Assembly (NCBI GenBank): GCA_051294375.1
Contig: CM119270.1
Span: forward strand, 5,784,771 to 5,848,770
DNA: 64,000 nt
Source: Paraspadella gotoi
Taxonomy: Eukaryota > Chaetognatha
Reading direction: 5' to 3'
Positions within the stretch are counted from its first letter, which is position 1. Every line of letters begins with the position of its first letter. This document shows positions 43,278 to 53,599 of the stretch, one piece after another. Made by a program: the position numbers and the translations under genes. The notes below the pieces were generated by a model. The model did not search any database, was not told the origin of the DNA, and saw only the letters and a program-made list of their open reading frames with translations.

Positions 43278-45658
43278 TCATTTCAAGAAATTTCCTTATC
43301 GGATTTTTTGTAGTGCGAAGCCAGAGCGTGAAACAAATGCTTCAAAGCGTCATCTACCGAACCTGCAGAGGAGTTAAAATAAGACAAATGAGAAACTCAA
43401 TGTGTTTTAAAATATTTTTTAGTAAATCTTGATCTAGCATTGTAACATTTTTAAACATTTAAGTTAGTTTTCGTTTTAGTTTGAGAAATTAATGAACAAA
43501 AGTTAATTGGTCAACAAGGTACTCGTTTAAAAATATTTATTGGTTATTGTATATTATTTACAACATCAACCGATACAACTATTAGTGTTTAATATTCATG
43601 TAAAAAGTTACCTGGGTTACTGAATTATATTTTAAAATATCTTTATCTCTATCCCCTTAAAAATTATTAAGAAGTCCCAAAAAAATAGCATCTATACTCA
43701 AGCTAGAAAACACGATTGCATCGTTCATTTTTCTCGCCAAAACAGATTCGTTTCCTTAATCGTATTGCCTTTTCTACGAGTTAGATCTGGCGCCAAGATT
43801 TGATTAGTGGATTTCCTCAAATCTGACGCCAATCTCATATTGCTCTTGTGACGCAGTCGAAAAAAAGACTCGTTTCCGTAACATAAAATTCTCGATGCAT
43901 TTTGGGTTCGCGCAAAGATTTTTGGCGGGAAAAGTTTGCGACTGAGGGAAATGACATCAAGCTTTCTTAATTGGCTTCCGTCTAAATCTAAATCAAAATT
44001 CATTTCGCCTCTCAATCTCGTTTTCTATTGCGTTCGTGATCCAACCTTTCGTTAAAATTAAAATTCTCTACAAGATCACTGATGTTGTCAAACATCGGTC
44101 TCTTCGAATTCGTCAAATTGACGACCCATTGATCCCTGAGGAGTCGTTTTGCTAGCGGGACCGTCTATATCTTATCATCGTCAACAATTTCATTTGGTCG
44201 TTCATATTTCATCATCGCATCATTTGATCCGAAAGGTTTGTTACGCTTCGTCAATCCACGTCTGTCGCGATCGTAAATTGGCTGCTCGTTCATATTTTCA
44301 TCCGTCTCCAACGGAGCGCTTATGGCATCGAAACCTCTTTTAACTTCTTTTCTTCTTCGGTGTTGCTCTCCATTTAAAGACTGATAAGCTCTTCTGAGGA
44401 ATGTTTTTAATGTATCATCAATAGCTTCTACTTTCTAACTCTCCTTTCCGAGGTAAGCTGAGAAAGTCATTGCGATTGCTTGTCTCAATTCCAAAGGTAT
44501 CCCTATTTGCTTTAGTCGTGTCATTCTTCACTAAATTATATCCATCAGCAGGAAATTGCGGTCGACTTGCCAATTTTTAGAAATTAAACCTTGACATCTC
44601 CGTTGTTATCGTCGTTCCCGAATTCGTAATTAGATATTTCATGATTCCTCATCTCGTTCTTCGTACCCAATGATTCATTTTTGGCTCCAAATATGAAAGT
44701 TTCTTTGACGGTTTCCGATCGAAAATCGTAATACATTATCGGCACACCAATTCCATTTTTTTTCATCCACCCGATCAAAAACCGATTTTTCGCTTCGCGA
44801 TTTTCTTTTTTCGGAACTTTGAGGGAAGGTTTGCTAAAACGCTGGATTCGTTTTCCCCTATAAAACTCCTCGTGTGAACGGTTTTCATTGATTTTATCAT
44901 CTTCACGAGTTTACTTTCCTCTGATTCGATTTTAATAGATTCACTGATCACTAGTTTCTCATTTATCGTTTCTCTCTTATCTTTAGTCGAGAGAATACCA
45001 ACTACAGCCGAAGAGATGGTCGCATTCATTTTTTTTTAAAAGAAAATAAAAAAATACATAAAAATCTCTAATTTATGAATCAAAAATCATAAGTAATATC
45101 GTTTTACAATATTAAGCAATATAATAATATCATCAAGCCCTATCATCATTGATTGTACCTGATGAAGGCGACCGCTTGTACTCTTCTCCCAAAACTCCGG
45201 CCGCCCAAACTGTCGATTGTGAGTTGTCGATTCACAGCTCGTTTGTATTTCTTCACTCAAGGACTCCGCCAACCTAAATGTCATTATTTAAATATCAAAA
45301 CTGACATGGTGTCTTTTTTATGATTGTGATTTTTATACCTAAGGGAGTCAGTTGGCGCTTTTTCCATCTCATCGCCTAAGACGCCACCTCCGAGGGAGTC
45401 CAACTGGCGCTTGGTCTGTTTGAATCTGAAAGAAATTAGTTAAAAAAAGTATTGTCAATTCAATTTTTATACTTTATTTTATAACCTTCTAAAGAGGGTT
45501 GGAGGCCTAATTTGTACTAATCTGCATAGGCTGTTCAAAGTCAGAAGAGCAAAATAGCAATATTTGTTGATGAAAATATTTTCGTATTGGTTAAACCCAG
45601 TCAAAACATATTATGTTCGTATGGAGTGGGGATTAAGACTTGACGACTCACCTTTTGA
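43278..45658 (-). pseudogene. Orcokinin-like precursor, copy A3 (5' truncated at a gap)
   Basis: The terminal exon (43,362-43,278), exon 4 (45,273-45,159), exon 3 (45,425-45,339) and the last 7 bases of exon 2 (45,658-45,652) with its donor are present on minus. Exons 1-2 are missing because the block ends at the gap. Single-base indels break every frame. The long intronic exon is at 43,774-45,029, also frameshifted. In this copy alone the final Glu-Ser codons read differently (one A fewer), which would move its stop. Confidence 0.65.
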
Positions 45659-45683
45659 NNNNNNNNNNNNNNNNNNNNNNNNN

Positions 45684-48596
45684 CCCGCCGTTCTCTTGAA
45701 AATACTTGACCGGAAAGATGATGTTGGTTAGGATGATGGCGAAAACTGAGAAAAGGGGGAAAAGGGAAGGGAAACTAAATTAAGTTTAATGTAATTTGGT
45801 TTTTGTTTATTGAAGTGGGAAGAATTATATGGATTTAGCCTAGTTAAACACAGAAAAAGAGATTAATTCCTAAAATTTCATTTTTTTTGTAGGACATCAT
45901 TTTCAATTAAAAAAACAAATGAAATTGGCTGTCATTGTGGTTATGAAAAAGCTTTTGACATTCAGATTGCTCAGACACATACTCCAATGTCTATATCTGT
46001 AAGATGAACTGAAATTTTAAAACATTTTATTTTTTTTCATAAAAATATATCTTATCAAATGCAAAAAATATGTTTTTTTGAAATTCGATCATGCCATTAA
46101 TGAGCGTATAACTAAGAAAGTAGGCAAGCTAGACTACTGGGAATTGAAAAATATAAAAAGTCAGCAATTTTTTTACCAGGGCGAAAAATCTGAAGTTGCT
46201 ATATCAGATAACTTAACCATAGTATATGACCATTTCATTTCACTTCCATTTAAAACCTTCAGAATCATGACCTGTCTTTCATTTTATGTTTCAATAACCT
46301 TAAGATTATATTTTATGGATCTGGGACAATCCCGTTATCCACCTATCCCTCCGGATGATCAGTGTAATTTTTTTTTTAAATTTTTAATCTACTTCAAGTA
46401 TTGCAAAATATCAGAAAAATATATTAGTCTTAAATCTATCAGATTTTTTTATAGTCAGCTTTGCGGTAGAGTATTTCTTTTTTAAAAAATCACTGCTCCT
46501 AAAGGGATGGCCCAATTTTAATAAAATTTATGCCAAACTTATCATCTTTTAACAAACTTTAAATACTTTTAATTGTTTTTTAAAAATTCAAGTTTATAGG
46601 GGATTTTTAAAGTCTGAAATAAAGTGGCGCGTTTTTTTTCTTTTTTTTTTTGCACAGGACTGAAACATTACAGAAGATACAGAACTGGAACCGGATCAAA
46701 GAACTCGGAATAAAGTCTATTAATGTTTACGACCCCTTCCCGCTCAAGTTAAGCCAAAACCGCGGACGAACCGACCAAAATATAAATAAAATAAATTAGA
46801 AATGTACTAACCCCGAATGACCCGACCACAAATGACCCGACAACAACCGAACTGGACAATTCACTGACCACAAATGAAGTATCCGTAGATTCCCGCGCGA
46901 TAGCAGCCGAACTTGATGGACTCGACGGCGGAGCAAAGGCCGACGGCGACGACGACGAATGAGATGAAGGAGAGCACGATGGCCATGATCATCAGGGCTT
47001 GACAAGGCCAACCACCAGGCTGAAATTAAATGGGGGAAGTAGTTATTACTGAGGGCTTGACAGGCCAACCACCAGGCTGAAATTAAATGGGGCCAAGTAG
47101 TTATTACTGAGGGCTTGACAGGCCAAACACCAGGCTGAAATTAAATGGGGGCAAGTAGGTTTTACTGAGGGCGTTGACATGCCAAACACCAGGCTGAAAT
47201 TAAATGGGGCGAAGTAGTTATTACTGAGGGCTTGACAGGCCAACCAACTGGCTGAAATTAAATGGGGCAACTAGTTATTACTGAGGGCTTGACAGGCCAA
47301 CCACCAGGCAGAAATTAAATGGGGGCAAGTAGTTATTACTGAGGGCTTGACCGGCCAACCACCAGGCTGAAATTAAATGGGGGAAGTAGTTATTACTGAG
47401 AGCTTGACAGGCCAACCAACAGGCTGAAATTAAATGTGGGGCAAGTAGTTATTACTGAGGCTTGACAGGCCAACCTCCGGGCTGAAATTATATGGGGGCA
47501 AGTATGTTATTACTGAGGGCTTGACAGGCCAACCACCAGGCTGAAATTAAATGGGGGCAAGTAGTTATTACTGAGGGCTTGACAGGCCAACCACCAGGCT
47601 GAAATTAAATGGGGCAAGTAGTTATTACTGTGGCGTCGTGTGTACAGTGCTTCCATTACCACTTACGTGCAGATACATCTCTCAATTGGGACTCTTGGAT
47701 CATGTACCTATTACTGCTAGGCGCTCCTGTGTACCATGGCCATACCACCAGTGCTGAAAATTAAATGGGGGCCAAGTAGTTATTAATGAGGGCTCGACAG
47801 ACCGTCAAACAGCCAGCCAATCTTCTTCCATAATATCCCTCTCTTTCCACCTCTTCCCTCATCCCTCATCCCTCATCCCTCATCCCTCTCTCTCCCTCTC
47901 TCTCTCCCTCTCTCTCTCTCTCACCGGGCGTGTCCGTGTGTCCCTGGCAGACGAACTGCTCCCTCCCTTGCTCCTCGACGTCTTCCTCCGGCACCTGCGT
48001 CACCTTGCATCCTCGAAGAGACCGATCCGCTCGTAGGCATCGCGTCGCCGTCGATGACCCAGGCCGTCCCGCCCGAGGCTGTGATGAGGAGGAGGAAGGA
48101 GAGAAAGCCGAAGAGGCACGCCAACACCTTTCGATGAGGGGGGGGGGTAAAGGGGGGGGGAGTTTGAAGATGGATTTTAATGATACGACGAAGAATCGTG
48201 ATCGATTGATTGATTGAAGGGAGATTGTGACGACGATCGTCATTGATCTCTCTGTACAGTGGAAAAAAAAAAAAAGAAATGCCTAATAAATATTTATTAT
48301 GTTTTTTTATTCGGGGAAAATATCTTCCTTTTTTTTTTGTGATTATTTCGCGTTAAGAATGATACAGCAGCATAAAACTGATGATACATGGGCAAAAAAA
48401 TAAAAAAATAGAATTAGGAAAGCAACGTGAATAAAAATTAATCTACGATATAATTTTATATATCGATAGGAATTTATGGATATCATAATCTCTAACTATT
48501 TAATCTTTTAAGGCCTACCAGCCCCGCGCCCTCATGTTAAATTCGTATCTATTTATAATTTACCGCGGCGGCCTTCCTACTCGCCGAGTCCAACAT
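45684..48596 (-). CDS. Claudin/PMP22-family four-TM protein, exons 1-4a
   Basis: Exon 1 (48,596-48,564) reads MLDSASRKAAA, phase 0. Exon 2 (48,127-47,925) gives TM1 (VLACLFGFLSFLLLITASGG) and the first loop with the family signature: W in GTAWVIDGD, GLF in YERIGLFED, then C in CKVTQVPEED and C in FVCQGHTDTP. Exon 3 (47,019-46,869) gives WWLACQ and TM2 (ALMIMAIVLSFISFVVVAVG), ending YGYFIC, where TM3 begins. Exon 4a (45,745-45,684) gives VFAIILTNI and the second loop before a gap. Introns 2-4 are phase 1. Exon 2 lacks two bases and exon 3 has one extra; with these corrected all phases agree and the protein is about 195 residues, normal for the family. Claudin relatives form septate junctions in arthropods; others are channel-associated or myelin-type. 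I infer a plasma-membrane junction or scaffold role. Confidence 0.75.
46078..46485 (+). other. Open frame in claudin intron 3, not called as a gene
   Basis: A 135-codon AT-rich frame lies antisense within the intron. It has no recognisable motif, splice context or second copy in the window. It may be a remnant of a mobile element or chance. Confidence 0.15.
46997..47637. repeat. 58-bp minisatellite carrying a splice acceptor, 11 units
   Basis: Eleven tandem units of 56-59 bases run GGCTTGACAGGCCAACCACC, then AGGCTGAAATTAAATGGGG and GCAAGTAGTTATTACTGA. A degenerate further unit lies at about 47,735-47,805. Read on minus, each unit ends TTTAATTTCAG followed by CCTGGTGGTTGGCCTGTCAA, which is the acceptor and first codons (WWLACQAL) of claudin exon 3. 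The unit at 46,997-47,054 is the one used by the gene. Confidence 0.9.
47855..47922. repeat. (CCTCAT)n and (CT)n at the exon 2 donor
   Basis: Four copies of ATCCCTC are followed by CT dinucleotides. Read on minus, the exon 2 donor GTGAGAGAGAG runs directly into this repeat. Confidence 0.85.
48138..48160. repeat. Two G homopolymers just upstream of claudin exon 2
   Basis: On plus there are runs of about ten and nine G separated by TAAA. On minus they form the C-rich tract before the exon 2 acceptor (CATCGAAAG). Such runs are prone to sequencing error. Confidence 0.85.
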
Positions 48597-48647
48597 TCTC
48601 TTCGCTTATTCGATCAACAATTTGAACGCGAGGGACGAGTTAAGTTT

Positions 48648-48761
48648 TTAGGCAATGACCGTCAACGAAAGAGCCGACCGCTCCTCGTCCTCGCGACGCG
48701 TTTGATTTGATTCTTTTCTTCGTTTTGATTCGCCGGTTTCGATTCGATCTCTCTCAGCCAT
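48648..48761 (-). CDS. Upstream ORF before the claudin-like start
   Basis: An ATG at 48,761 opens a 37-codon frame (starting MAERDRIETGES, ending SLTVIA) that stops 50 bases before the main ATG at 48,596. It lies between the CCAAT-rich promoter and the main start, so it may lie in the 5' leader and reduce translation. Whether it is transcribed is not shown. Confidence 0.3.
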   Translation of the reverse strand: MAERDRIETGESKRRKESNQTRREDEERSALSLTVIA

Positions 48762-48835
48762 CGTCGCTGATTGGCTGATTTGGCGGCGGCCAACTTGATA
48801 GGTCGCGGTTCAAGAGTCGATCGGTTTGTGCATTT
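48762..48835 (-). promoter_or_regulatory. Likely promoter of the claudin-like gene
   Basis: A canonical NF-Y word (CAGCCAATCAGCG on minus) at about 48,766-48,778 sits in CpG-richer sequence with a GGCCGCCGCC run, about 175 bases before the main ATG. No TATA box is seen. Confidence 0.45.
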
Positions 48836-50165
48836 GTTTGGTTTTGTTTTTTTTAAATGTAAAAACAAAAGGCTTTTTTTCGTCGGAGAAGAAGGAAACT
48901 GTGAGAGAAAGACGCCCGGGAGAAGGAATGACGCTGGAAAGGTGGGTCGAAGGCTGCGAGATGAGGGTGGGTCTAAAAGGGGAGGATTTCTTTAAAGATG
49001 TTGGGTGAAAATAGTGATCGAGGCAAAGCGTTGGAGGTTGGGAACTTGGGGTCAAAAGTGACAGTCTCACGAAGCTATAATTAGAGTCAATACACAAAGA
49101 ACAATGTTAAATAGTTGCGTGATTTCTAAAGGAGCAGAAAATGAGGACCGGATACTCGCTATAAATGGTCTCAGCAAATTCCCGACTGTGATGTTACGTA
49201 GATGGCTAAAGTGAACACAGGCAGGCAAACGCTAACTGTTGGTGTTTTCCAGATTTGAATAGTTGGGATAGCTTCCGCTATTTCCGCAACTACAACCATA
49301 AGCACGTATCAAGCTCAAGCCCAAAATCACTTTTAAAATCCATTGACAGTTCACTTACCAATTACCATCACAACTACCAGACCCACTGCTGACGACAAAA
49401 CCGATTTTTCTTTCTTGACAGACCGAATAGAACGTCTACTCTTTTTTCTTCAGTCCGCAGAGAAGCAACGCGCGTGGAATCTTAATCTCGATCCAGCGAA
49501 AGAAATCAGAAAGAATTCTGATTTAATCTCCGGCCGTGCGACTCTGGTCAGCCGAGCGGAAGAAAATTTGGGGGCTTTTTTCTATGTTGCAGGCACAATT
49601 TGGACGTATAATTTGCACGGACGCGCGAATGAATGATGTATATAGGGACAAAACACGAAACGAAACACACAGTAAACCAAGATGTTTAATTTTAGAAATT
49701 CTAAATTTTAAAGTTCCAAAGCTCATCGGTCACTGAAATGTCTGGTGTTTTTTTTTTGTTTCATTTGACAACTGACAAAAATATATTGACAGAAATGTCG
49801 ACTATGGCAACTTGGACGACAAGAACAACCGAATGAGCGACATGTGATGATTGAAAAACTGTGATGTTAAAAAAGAAAACAGTAACACAATGTAGAGAAA
49901 ATATTCAATTACGTTGTTCATTTTTGGGCGAATTTGAAATAGAAAAAAAAGATGCGACGTCAGTCAACGATCAAACGACGACGATAACAACGACGAAGAC
50001 GACGAAAACGACGACGAAAAAGACGACGCAGTTTTGTCGATTTCGTTTTCATCCAAAAACATTTTGCAGTCTTTCACTCTCTTTCTGTCTGTCTGTCACT
50101 CCTCCTATTGACGATAGGATCAGCATGAGACAGAGAGGACGATGGGATTGTGTGTTTGAAAAAGA
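48836..50165. other. Intergenic region without a confident gene
   Basis: Several open frames occur, the longest around 49,343-49,636 plus with a balanced-composition centre (49,420-49,560). None shows a motif or phased splice sites. A GAC/AAC triplet stretch lies at 49,975-50,030. Confidence 0.35.
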
Positions 50166-50174
50166 AATTATCAC

Positions 50175-50208
50175 GAGAGAGAGAGAGAGAGAGATAGACG
50201 AGAGAGAG

Positions 50209-50288
<80 letters not shown>

Positions 50289-50295
50289 AGAGAAG
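50175..50295. repeat. (GA)n tract
   Basis: GA dinucleotides with frequent GAGGAGAG breaks. Confidence 0.95.
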
Positions 50296-50362
50296 ACGGG
50301 TAACACGCGCGCAGGCTTCGAGCTCCGCAAAAGTAGGAAGGCGAGAGGAACACCGCAGAGAG

Positions 50363-50397
<35 letters not shown>

Positions 50398-50440
50398 NNN
50401 NNNNNNNNNNNNNNNNNNNNNNAGGAGAGGAAGGAGGGTG

Positions 50441-50472
<32 letters not shown>

Positions 50473-50575
50473 GAGGAGAGAGAGAGAGAGAAGCACGGGT
50501 AACGACGCGCGCAGGCTTCGGAGCTCCGCAAAAGTAGGAAGGCGGAGGGGAACACCGCAGAGAGAGCGAGAGAGA
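50296..50575. repeat. 75-bp duplicated segment flanking a 25-N gap in (GA)n
   Basis: The segment around CTCCGCAAAAGTAGGAAGGC occurs at about 50,296-50,372 and 50,492-50,575, in the same orientation and embedded in GA tracts. The gap is 50,398-50,422. It resembles the redundant flanks at 7.8 kb, so unmerged contig ends are likely. Confidence 0.8.
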
Positions 50576-51071
50576 GAGAGGAGAGAGGAGAAGAAGTGAT
50601 AGGAGAGAGAGAGAAAGAGAAGAGAGAGATGGAGATGACAGTAGAGAGAATAGGAGAGAGAGAGAGAGAGAGTCGATGCTCTTTTTCCCGGTTTTGGTTT
50701 CTGACTGGATCCTGCTGAAGAGGACGACGTGGCAATGATGACGATGATATCGTTGATGACACAAACGACGATGACGACGACGATGATTGTGACGACGACG
50801 ATAGCGATGCATCACAATCAAAGAATGTTGGAAGAAATGTGCTTTTAATATTGTAATTACTTTTGAGGACTCTCAAGGAACATTTCCGAACTTTGAAAAC
50901 ACATTCACTAAACAACAAGGAACGGTTATTTCAAGGAGTTGCGCCGCATTACTTTTCTTTTTATTTATAAGATTTCTTTAAAAACAAAAGGCGGCGCCAC
51001 TAGTTGCTTAGATGTGATTTTTAACAAATGAGCTACAAACTATAGGCAAGTTATAAGCATTTTTTAACGTT

Positions 51072-51340
51072 AGTGGACCGACGACCGACCGACCGATCCG
51101 ACGACTGGCCGACCGACACGGACGACCGACCCGCCGACCGACCGACCGACCGACCGACCGACCGAACGAACCCGATCCGACCGACCGACCGCCGACCGAC
51201 CGAGCCGACCGACGACCAGCCGACCGACAGACCGACACCGACCGATCCGACCGACCGACGACCGATCCGAACCGACCGACCGACCGACCGACCGTGACCG
51301 ACCGACCGATCCGACCGACGCGACCGACCGACCACCGCGA
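51072..51340. repeat. (GACC)n satellite-like tract, left arm
   Basis: CGAC/GACC tetranucleotides with irregular 1-base losses run for about 270 bases and are GC-rich. The mirrored tract is 54,588-54,852. The Arg/Ser/Val/Gly and Asp/Arg/Pro/Thr frames here are repeat shadows. Confidence 0.95.
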
Positions 51341-52079
51341 AAAGTGACTTATAGATTTAAAAAATCAGAAAAACCGTGCTTTTGGCAAATAATAATTTTA
51401 AAAAATTTGATTATTTATTAGAAAATCCATTGATTAAAATATTTCCTAATACTATACAATACAAGCGACTAATATATTTGTGCAGGATTAAATTCTACCG
51501 TTAATCAATGACAATTGTGTACATTGACAACGATAACATTTTCCTTTTTCCCTCTGATTTGTAATCGGATCTGATAATTGCCCATACAATAATCGTCTTG
51601 ATTGACGTAAAGCTTAAATCGAGTCGAGCTTAAATAAACGATTTACGACTTACCACTTTTCGTCACAACAGAGATTTTTTCACAACTCATATGACGTTTC
51701 TTGAATCTAATTTTCATTCTTGTTGCCTCCCTTGCACATCACGCTTCACTCTTTGCACATTTCCTCTCCAACTTTTTCACAGAATACAATGGCACCCATT
51801 TTCACGCGTAATATTTTCTTTCATCGTCTCTCCGTCCCGCGGGACCATTTTTCACGCAGTCATCACCTCATTTAATATTCCTCCATTCACTCTGACAATC
51901 TTTGACAACGTCACCCTTCCCCCTTTCTCTCTGGCCCCTTCCTCTCTCCCCCCTTCCTCTCTCCTCCCTTCCTCTCTCTCCCTTTCACCTTCACTTGTAG
52001 ATTAAACTTTGTGTTTCGCACCAGAACTCCCTTCCTCCTCTCGTCCCCCGGGAGGAAGGGATCCCGGGATGTGACGGAC

Positions 52080-52232
52080 GACGACGTCAGCGAGTGAGTT
52101 ATTTCCATTTTTCTCGACGCTTATTGGTCGATTTCCTTCCCTCGGTTCGGACCAAACGTATTCTCGCTCCTTATTGGCAAGACGTCACAGTCGCTGATTG
52201 GTCGGGCAGCTCCCAGGATGGACCAATGGGCG
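52080..52232 (+). promoter_or_regulatory. CCAAT/CRE promoter cluster, left arm
   Basis: About 150 bases hold four CCAAT/ATTGG words (near 52,123, 52,173, 52,196 and 52,224) and two GACGTCA-type CRE words (about 52,083 and 52,181). The right arm repeats it at about 53,700-53,850. It lies directly upstream of the candidate secreted-protein exons. Confidence 0.55.
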
Positions 52233-52261
52233 TCTCGACATTTTCTTTTTTTTTTTCTTCG

Positions 52262-52438
52262 ATGGAGGCGCGTCGGTTAGTTTCTTTTTTTTTTCCTTCT
52301 TTTCTTTTCAATGTGAAGCTTTTTTTTTTTAGGATGCGAGGGCTGTTGTTGTTGTTGTTAATGTTTGTTGTCGTTGTTGTAGACGTTTATGTTTTTTCAT
52401 CGGGATTGAAACGAGTCCCGTCATCGGATTTAGTCTGA
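52262..52438 (+). CDS. Start of a possible secreted protein, left arm
   Basis: A first exon with ATG 52,262 (MEAR, donor GTTAGT at 52,276) and a second exon behind a T-rich tract and AG at 52,331 join in frame through Arg. The second exon also has its own ATG (52,334). It encodes a strongly hydrophobic segment (LLLLLMFVVVVVDVYVFSSG) like a signal peptide. In this arm a TGA stops the frame at 52,438. In the right arm one different base count keeps it open. The protein is unrecognised. Confidence 0.3.
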   Translation: MEARRLVSFFFPSFLFNVKLFFFRMRGLLLLLLMFVVVVVDVYVFSSGLKRVPSSDLV

Positions 52439-52534
52439 CATCGAATTCCCTGATGGAGATTTATTTGACGAAGAGGATTATTTTTTGTTTTCTCCCTCAG
52501 TCTGTCTGTCTGTTTGTTTGTCTGTCTGTCACAT

Positions 52535-52636
52535 TCTCTCTCTCTCTCTCTCTCTTCTTCTCTCCCTTCTCTCTCGCTCTCTCTCTCTTGCTCTCTCTCT
52601 CTCTTCTCTCTCTCTCTCCTTCTCTCTCTTCTCTCT

Positions 52637-52677
<41 letters not shown>
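52535..52677. repeat. (CT)n tract, left arm
   Basis: CT dinucleotides with several breaks. The mirrored GA tract is at 53,250-53,388 and is preceded by CTGTCTGT words. Confidence 0.95.
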
Positions 52678-52680
<3 letters not shown>

Positions 52681-52837
52681 TTCATAAATTGTAATGCCGT
52701 AAATCTTAACAAACAAAAGAAAATCCATTTGGCACAAATTCAATTTCAAAAAGAAGTCGTTTTTTTTCTGCGGGAAAAAAATTTATAACTTTTGGCAACA
52801 AATTTGGGAGTTTTGTTTGGAGTTTAACTTTTATTTC

Positions 52838-52960
52838 GCTCTCTCTCTTCCTCTCTCTCTCTCTCTGCTCTCTTTCTTCTCTCTCTTTTTCTCTTTCTCT
52901 CTCTCTCTCCTCTCTCTCTCTCTTCTCTTTCTCTCTTCCTTCTCTTCTTCTTTCTCTCTC
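52838..52960. repeat. (CT)n tract in the palindrome loop
   Basis: CT-rich tract unique to the loop. The sequence just right of the gap at 55,142 is (AG)n, which would join it if the right arm were flipped. Confidence 0.9.
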
Positions 52961-53238
52961 CGCTAAAAAAAACACCTAAAAACAAAAAAACAAAAAAAAA
53001 AAAAAACAAACCAAAAAACCAACAAAAAACAACGAACTCGGGACCATCTAAAAATGCAACAAAAAATTGGAGATATCAACATGGAATGAAATAAAAGTAA
53101 AACTCCAAAACAAAACTCCCAAAATTTGTTGCCAAAAGTTATAAATTTTTTTCCCGCAGAAAAAAAACGACTTCTTTTGAAATTGAATTTGTGTCCAAAT
53201 GGATTTTCTTTTGTTTGTTAAGATTTACGGCATTAAAT

Positions 53239-53246
53239 TTATGAAT

Positions 53247-53301
<55 letters not shown>

Positions 53302-53353
53302 AGAGAGAGAGAGAAGAGAGAGAGAGAGCAAGAGAGAGAGAGCGAGAGAGAAG

Positions 53354-53387
<34 letters not shown>

Positions 53388-53599
53388 ATGTGACAGACAG
53401 ACAAAACAAACAGACAGACAGACTGAGGGAGAAAACAAAAAATAATCCTCTTCGTTCAAATAAAATCTCCATCAGGGAATTCGATGTCAAGACTAAATCC
53501 GATGACGGACTCGTATTTAATCCCGATGAAAAAACACAATAAACGTCTACAACAACGACAACAAACATTAACAACAAACAACAACAAGCCCTGCGCATC
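53239..53599 (-). CDS. Start of a possible secreted protein, right arm
   Basis: The mirror exon starts at 53,599 with ATG at 53,598 and reads MRRACCC, then LLLMFVVVVVDVYCVFSSG, then a polar stretch (NTSPSSDLVLTSNSLMEILF) and ERRGLFF. It then enters a TCTG/CT repeat, where the frame is no longer meaningful. A signal peptide or anchor is likely if this is translated. The CCAAT/CRE cluster lies upstream on the same strand. Confidence 0.3.

Larger units (their letters stand above)
39899..45658. repeat. Locus copy A3, inverted and partial
   Basis: This block is the reverse complement of about 34,385-39,898 plus about 246 bases more. It starts in the middle of claudin exon 4 and ends seven bases into neuropeptide exon 2, at a 25-N gap. 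It shares A2-specific bases (for example GGCAGTTGGGATAATGAGG where A1 has GGCAGCTGGGAAATGAGG), so it derives from the same haplotype as A2. Confidence 0.9.

Noticed and set aside
46796-47068. Arg/Leu-rich minus frame over claudin exon 3
   Set aside because: It is the wrong frame caused by one extra base; the neighbouring frame gives a clean TM2 and fits the exon phases.
50049-50918. Long Ser/Leu frame of 289 codons on minus
   Set aside because: It is the (CT)n shadow of GA tracts and it crosses Ns.
51051-51335. Repetitive Arg/Ser/Val/Gly protein frame
   Set aside because: It is produced by (GACC)n in another frame, and its mirror exists in the other palindrome arm.
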